A stretch of 8,929 nt of DNA from Phycisphaerae bacterium (GTDB lineage: Bacteria > Planctomycetota > Phycisphaerae > Phycisphaerales > SM1A02), in assembly GCA_002591705.1 (NCBI GenBank), contig PAAB01000057.1, forward strand, positions 19,739 through 28,667. Reading direction: 5' to 3'. The notes beneath the pieces were generated by a model. It was given only the letters and a program-made list of their open reading frames with translations, did no database searches and was not told where the DNA came from. A program made the position numbers and the translations under genes. This document shows positions 6,583 through 8,929 of this stretch, piece by piece; the first letter of the stretch is position 1, and each line of letters begins with the position of its first letter.

Positions 6583-7770
6583 ATGTTTGAGATACCCGTT
6601 GCAGCGAAAGCTGCGTTCTGCTCGGCGGTGTGCACGCTTGCAACCGCCGCCCCGGGCGGCGAAGTCCAATCCTGGGGCAGTGACACCTACGGACAGTCGA
6701 CGGTCCCCTCGGGCGACAACTTCGTCCAGGTCACCTGCGGCTACTTCTTCTCGATGGGGCTGCTCGAGGACGGCACGATCGTGCACTGGGGCATGGCCAC
6801 CTCCGGTGTCGACGACGTCCCCGAAGGCGAGTTCTACACGGCCATCGAAGCCGGACATTCGTACGTGGTCGCGATCAAGACCGACGGCACCCTCGATGCG
6901 TGGGGCTGGAACGGTGGCGGACAACTCGGCCATCCCTCGGGAACCGGCTGGGTCGCAATCGCCGCCGGCGACGCGCACGCCATGGCCCTTGATGCGGACG
7001 GCGGCGTCACCGCGTGGGGCACCAACTCCTACGGACAAACCGATGTGCCCGAAGGAGTAGTCTTCACGGCCATCGCGGCGGGCTCCGACTTCTCGGTCGG
7101 CCTGCTCGACGACGGTTCGCTGGCGGCCTGGGGACGTGACAACAACGGGCAGTCCACCCCGCCCACGGGCGACGATTTCGTGGCGATCGCGGCGGGCGAC
7201 CAGTTCGGGCTCGCACTGCGAAGCGACGGCACCATCGCCGCCTGGGGACGGAACAACGCCGGCCAGAGCGACGCGCCGGAGGGTTCGAACTTCACCGCCA
7301 TCGGATGCGGCTGGCAGAACGGCTACGCCATCGACGGCGACGGCTACCTGCACGCCTGGGGACTCGACAACAACCAGCAGGTCACCGACGCACCCGACGA
7401 CGCGGGGTTCACCCAGATCACGGGGGGCATGTATCACGCCGTCGCGCTCGGATTCCTCGATTGCAACGCCAACGGCATCGCCGACGGAGATGAGATCGCC
7501 GACGGGACCACGGCGGATGTGAATCCGGCCGACGGGGTGCCGGATGAATGCCAGGGACTGGAACTGGGTGCGTGCTGCACGGTCCGCGGCGATTGCCTGC
7601 CGACCACCGAAGCCCACTGCCTGAACGCCGGGGGGACGTGGCACGAGGACACCCTGGACTGCGATGCGGTGGGCTGCGACCCCCAGTGCCTGGGCGATCT
7701 GGATCTCGACGGGGACGTCGATGTCATGGATCTGCTCACCATCATCGACCGGTGGGGAACCTGTCCCTGA
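6583..7770 (+). CDS. Exported RCC1-like beta-propeller protein with planctomycete-type C-terminal modules and dockerin-like repeat
   Basis: A 395-residue protein, probably secreted or cell-surface. Residues 1-23 look like a signal peptide (Lys9, then an Ala/Cys/Val-rich core ending in ATAA). Residues 27-292 are seven tandem repeats of 38 residues, each with AWG or a variant near the start, NxxGQ-like and PxG motifs, FxAIAAG in the middle and a closing DG. This is the RCC1 / alpha-tubulin-suppressor repeat, predicted to form a seven-bladed propeller. Residues 293-323 are an acidic module starting DCNANG and ending PDEC, likely calcium-binding. Residues 329-365 are a Cys-rich module starting GACC. 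Residues 371-394 (GDLDLDGDVDVMDLL, then WGTC) resemble one dockerin type I repeat. The ligand and function of the propeller are unknown; binding or anchoring is plausible. Seven-repeat architecture is certain; the cellular role is not. Confidence 0.88.
   Translation: MFEIPVAAKAAFCSAVCTLATAAPGGEVQSWGSDTYGQSTVPSGDNFVQVTCGYFFSMGLLEDGTIVHWGMATSGVDDVPEGEFYTAIEAGHSYVVAIKTDGTLDAWGWNGGGQLGHPSGTGWVAIAAGDAHAMALDADGGVTAWGTNSYGQTDVPEGVVFTAIAAGSDFSVGLLDDGSLAAWGRDNNGQSTPPTGDDFVAIAAGDQFGLALRSDGTIAAWGRNNAGQSDAPEGSNFTAIGCGWQNGYAIDGDGYLHAWGLDNNQQVTDAPDDAGFTQITGGMYHAVALGFLDCNANGIADGDEIADGTTADVNPADGVPDECQGLELGACCTVRGDCLPTTEAHCLNAGGTWHEDTLDCDAVGCDPQCLGDLDLDGDVDVMDLLTIIDRWGTCP
6661..7458 (+). repeat. Seven in-frame 114-bp tandem repeats encoding RCC1-like blades
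   Basis: Repeat units begin at 6661, 6775, 6889, 7003, 7117, 7231 and 7345. Each encodes 38 residues with no length variation across unit boundaries; the seventh has one extra residue before its central Phe, balanced by a shorter end. Units 4-6 are the most alike. The DNA is diverged, so the repeats are old protein repeats rather than a recent expansion. Confidence 0.85.
7693..7764 (+). other. Dockerin-like C-terminal repeat (protein domain)
   Basis: Codons 371-394 of the RCC1-like protein encode GDLDLDGDVDVMDLL followed by IIDRWGTC. The Asp spacing matches one calcium-binding dockerin type I loop and helix. Cohesin-binding dockerins normally carry two such repeats. Single copies at the extreme C-terminus are common in Phycisphaerae exported proteins (general knowledge), where they may act in sorting or surface attachment. 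Confidence 0.7.
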
Positions 7771-7777
7771 AGTGAGG

Positions 7778-7807
7778 GTGACATCCGCTGCACCGGGGGG
7801 CTAGAAT
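7778..7807 (+). promoter_or_regulatory. Probable lepA promoter
   Basis: GTGACA (7778-7783) and TAGAAT (7802-7807) are separated by 18 bp, a good sigma-70-type arrangement in the 44-bp gap between genes. The expected transcription start, 6-8 nt after the -10 box, is 7813-7815, which is at the lepA start codon. Confidence 0.5.
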
Positions 7808-7814
7808 CAACCCC

Positions 7815-8929
7815 TTGCACGTTCGTAACTTCTCCATCATCGCCCACATCGACCACGGAAAGAGCACCCTGGCCGACCGTCTTCTGCAGGCGACCCGCGC
7901 CGTCTCCGACCGGGAGGCCCGGGACCAGCTGCTGGATTCGATGGATCTGGAGCGGGAACGCGGCATCACCATCAAGGCCTCGGCGGTCACCGTGCACCAC
8001 GAGTACGAGGGCGAGGACTACCAGCTCAACTTCATCGACACCCCCGGCCACGTCGACTTCGCCTACGAGGTCTCGCGGGCCCTCACTGCGTGCGAAGGCG
8101 CCGTCCTGGTGGTCGACGCCGCGCAGGGCGTCGAAGCCCAGACCGTCGCCAACGCCTACCTCGCGGTGGAGAACGATCTCGAACTGATCCCGGTGGTGAA
8201 CAAGATCGACCTGCCCGCCGCGGATCCCGATCGCGTCGCGATGGAGATCGAACAGGTGCTCGGCCTGCCCGCGGAGGACTGCATCTACTGCTCGGCCAAG
8301 ACCGGGCAGGGCATCCAGGAACTGCTGGATGCGATCTGCAGCCGCTTCGCCGATCCCCGGCCCGCCGAGATCGAGCAGTCCCGGGCCCTCATCTTCGACA
8401 GTCACTACGACGACTACCGGGGCGTCATCGTCTACGTGCGGAACTTCGACGGCCAGCTGCAGACCGGTGACCGCATCCGGATGATGAGCAGCGGACGAAC
8501 CTGGAACATCACCGAACTCGGCCGCTACACCCCTCAACCGGAGAAGGTGAAGATGCTGGGGCACGGCGAGGTCGGCTACCTCGTCGCGGCCATCAAGACC
8601 CTGGACGACGTCCGGGTGGGCGACACCATCACCCTCGATACCGATCCCGCCCAGGAGCCCCTGCCCGGCTACGAGGAGCCGAAGCAGATGGTCTTCTGCG
8701 ACTTCTACCCCGCGACCGCCGACGGCGGATCCGGAAAGAAGGGCGAGTTCGAGGCGTTGCGCGAAGCCATCGAGAAGCTTCGGCTGAACGACGCCAGCTT
8801 CACCTACGAGGTCCAGCATTCCGAAGCCCTGGGCTTCGGCTTCCGCTGCGGATTCCTGGGACTGCTCCACATGGAGATCGTGCAGGAACGACTCGAGCGC
8901 GAAGGCGGCGTGGAGATCGTCCAGACCGC
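7815..8929 (+). CDS. lepA: Elongation factor 4 (LepA), 5' part, cut by window end
   Basis: LepA/EF4 is a ribosome-associated translational GTPase implicated in back-translocation and ribosome biogenesis. The 371 codons present cover the GTPase domain and domain II and run into domain III; the family is about 600 residues. GTPase motifs are intact: AHIDHGKST (P-loop, residues 10-18), RGIT (49-52), DTPGH with catalytic His79, NKID from Asn129, and SAK from Ser160. The [18 protein letters not shown] signature is present near the window end. The reading frame has a stop at 7779 and no ATG or GTG before the conserved [15 protein letters not shown] N-terminus, so TTG 7815 is the likely start. There is no Shine-Dalgarno sequence in the preceding bases, and a promoter -10 box ends 7 nt upstream, suggesting a leaderless transcript. 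Around residues 303-309 (GGSGKKG region) the loop is about six residues longer than in E. coli LepA. Confidence 0.95.
   Translation, partial: MHVRNFSIIAHIDHGKSTLADRLLQATRAVSDREARDQLLDSMDLERERGITIKASAVTVHHEYEGEDYQLNFIDTPGHVDFAYEVSRALTACEGAVLVVDAAQGVEAQTVANAYLAVENDLELIPVVNKIDLPAADPDRVAMEIEQVLGLPAEDCIYCSAKTGQGIQELLDAICSRFADPRPAEIEQSRALIFDSHYDDYRGVIVYVRNFDGQLQTGDRIRMMSSGRTWNITELGRYTPQPEKVKMLGHGEVGYLVAAIKTLDDVRVGDTITLDTDPAQEPLPGYEEPKQMVFCDFYPATADGGSGKKGEFEALREAIEKLRLNDASFTYEVQHSEALGFGFRCGFLGLLHMEIVQERLEREGGVEIVQT

Noticed and set aside
6661..7458. Regularly spaced repeats as a possible CRISPR array
   Set aside because: The 114-bp units are in frame, diverged at DNA level and encode RCC1-like blades; there are no identical short repeats with unique spacers.
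7762..7785. Imperfect hairpin (TGTCCCT ... AGGG-TG-ACA) after the RCC1-like stop as a terminator
   Set aside because: The stem is 7 bp with a 2-base bulge, has no following T run, and overlaps the predicted -35 box of lepA.
6214..8870. Long minus-strand open frames opposite the RCC1-like gene and lepA
   Set aside because: Both are antisense to genes with clear family motifs and lack domains or ribosome-binding sites of their own.

Overview
The window is a high-G+C stretch (about two-thirds G+C by eye), densely packed with bacterial genes. The best taxonomic clue is the protein at 6583-7770. Its C-terminus stacks an acidic Asp/Asn-rich module, a cysteine-rich GACC-type module and a single dockerin-like repeat ending in WGTCP. 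From general knowledge this combination is typical of Planctomycetota, especially Phycisphaerae. That assignment is inference; the window has no rRNA gene to confirm it.

Layout. (1) Positions 1-2382, plus strand: the 3' end of a beta-ketoacyl synthase-like gene, a complete beta-ketoacyl-ACP synthase overlapping it by ATGA, and panC (pantothenate synthetase) 4 nt further on. These look like one operon. (2) Positions 2386-3255, minus strand: an NmrA-type NAD(P)-binding protein, convergent with panC (3 bp between stops) and divergent from the next gene. (3) Positions 3368-6479, plus strand: an aldehyde dehydrogenase, nadD starting 1 nt after its stop, and an M19 (membrane dipeptidase family) peptidase 45 nt later. 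(4) Positions 6583-7770: an exported seven-repeat RCC1-like beta-propeller protein. (5) From 7815 to the window end: lepA (elongation factor 4), 5' part only, with a TTG start.

How the genes fit together. Group 1 couples an acyl-chain-building condensing enzyme pair with synthesis of pantothenate, the precursor of CoA and of the acyl-carrier-protein arm. Group 3 couples an NAD(P)-dependent dehydrogenase with the NAD-synthesis enzyme NadD. Most of the window is housekeeping metabolism. I see no CRISPR array, phage gene, insertion sequence, tRNA or rRNA, and no non-coding stretch longer than about 112 bases.

The points most worth a second look are three. The condensing-enzyme pair has an upstream member that has lost catalytic Lys and His while the downstream member keeps the full set. 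The lepA gene appears to have a TTG start at the predicted transcription start (leaderless). The secreted propeller has seven repeats of exactly 38 residues plus the planctomycete-type tail. I did not find convincing evidence for a wholly new system.
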